A DNA stretch of 14,183 bases, from assembly GCA_000754455.1 (NCBI GenBank), contig JNSE01000018.1, positions 1-14,183 of the forward strand, given 5' to 3'. The stretch comes from an actinobacterium acAMD-2 (GTDB lineage: Bacteria > Actinomycetota > Actinomycetes > UBA12327). The translations under genes and the position numbers were made by a program. The first letter of the stretch is position 1; each line of letters begins with the position of its first letter. Shown here one piece after another: positions 13,635-14,183 of this stretch. The notes beneath the pieces were generated by a model. That model worked only from the letters and a program-made list of their open reading frames with translations. It was not told the origin of the DNA and ran no database searches.

Positions 13635-14183
13635 GTGAAATCTGTCGCGCGCCTTGGAGCCGCTGCTACCGCACTTGTGGCGGTGGCGGTAGCTCTGGCG
13701 CTGCTGATCGGCGGGAATGCTCCAGAGCGGGCCTTCCCGGGGCTTCCTGATCCTGGCTTGGGGACGAGCTGGGCGTACCCAGTAGTTCATGGACTTAACG
13801 ACTTGTTCGCAGTTCTTACCGTCGGACTGTTGCTTGCCGCTGCTTTCCTTGTGCCCCATGACAAGGGCTCGCTGAGTGTGGTGGCCATCAAGTGCGCAGT
13901 GACGGCGAGTGCAACAGCAGCACTCTGGGCCATCGTTGCATTGGCCCAAGGAATCCTTGCCCTGTCCTACTCCTTTGGTGCACCGATCGCACGCGTTCTT
14001 GACCCAACAGTTGTTTCGAGTTTCTTTTCTCAAACCAACGAGGGCAAAGCACTCCTGTTTCAATTTTTCGGGGCACTCATCCTGGCGCTGTCATGTTGGA
14101 CGATTGCTCGGGCACAAGCCGCAACGACCGCCCTGATCAGCGCCCTCCTGGTGGCGATTCCACCAGCCCTGACTGGACACTCC
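13635..14183 (+). CDS. copD: CopD-family copper transport membrane protein, N-terminal part
   Basis: An open frame starts with GTG immediately after the copC TAA and runs off the right edge (183 residues seen). Hydrophobic segments lie at about 7-27, 55-74, 82-112, 138-158 and 161-178. The last visible residues, PPALTGHS, match the start of the conserved ALTGH segment of CopD proteins. Together with CopC, CopD is thought to move copper across the inner membrane. In Actinomycetota such proteins are often fused to a C-terminal CtaG-like cytochrome oxidase assembly domain; whether this one is cannot be seen. There is no strong Shine-Dalgarno, so translation probably depends on coupling to copC. 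Confidence 0.87.
   Translation, partial: MKSVARLGAAATALVAVAVALALLIGGNAPERAFPGLPDPGLGTSWAYPVVHGLNDLFAVLTVGLLLAAAFLVPHDKGSLSVVAIKCAVTASATAALWAIVALAQGILALSYSFGAPIARVLDPTVVSSFFSQTNEGKALLFQFFGALILALSCWTIARAQAATTALISALLVAIPPALTGHS

Noticed and set aside
13491..14063. Minus-strand open frame of 190 codons opposite copC/copD
   Set aside because: The plus strand carries a signal peptide, a CopC site and regular membrane segments in continuous frames, while the minus-strand product is low in hydrophobic order and unrecognisable.

Overview
The window is a gene-dense chromosomal segment from a member of the Actinomycetota. The evidence is the gene order rpsT / lepA–hemW–hrcA–dnaJ(2)–rsmE–HIT–phoH–ybeY–CNNM–cytidine-deaminase-like–era, frequent GTG starts, GTGA/ATGA stop-start overlaps, and the small deaminase-like gene between era and the CNNM gene, all typical of that phylum. 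GC looks moderate to high by eye; genus and family cannot be told from this sequence.

Layout. 1-1830 (minus): a secreted subtilisin-family (S8) protease whose C-terminus runs off the left edge. 1831-1996: a 166-bp spacer with two dyads. 1997-6022 (minus): era, a deaminase-like gene without active-site residues, a CNNM/CBS membrane protein, ybeY and phoH, all overlapping by 4 bases or separated by 3. 6119-6472 (minus): a HIT hydrolase that appears to have its own leaderless promoter. 6520-9412 (minus): rsmE, dnaJ and hrcA, overlapping, with a clear CIRCE operator (9428-9454) in front of hrcA. 9494-12621 (minus): hemW and lepA, 2 bp apart. 12622-12775: a divergent promoter region with a 30-base dyad. 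On the plus strand follow rpsT (12776-13036), copC (13101-13634) and the first part of copD (13635-14183, cut by the right edge).

How it fits together. Most of the minus-strand block serves ribosome assembly and translation: LepA, Era (16S processing and 30S maturation), YbeY (rRNA RNase), PhoH (its usual neighbour ATPase) and RsmE (16S methylation). It is interleaved with heat-shock functions (HrcA repressor, DnaJ2) and heme chaperone HemW. CIRCE suggests HrcA represses itself, dnaJ and rsmE, and possibly genes further along if transcription reads through. CopC/CopD form a small copper-handling pair unrelated to the translation genes.

No tRNA, rRNA, CRISPR array, insertion sequence or prophage signature was seen, and no spacer exceeds 300 bp. 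I found no wholly new multi-gene system. The best leads are the catalytically dead deaminase, a UUCG hairpin between the phoH Shine-Dalgarno and its start, a leaderless promoter for the HIT gene, and the dyad between lepA and rpsT.
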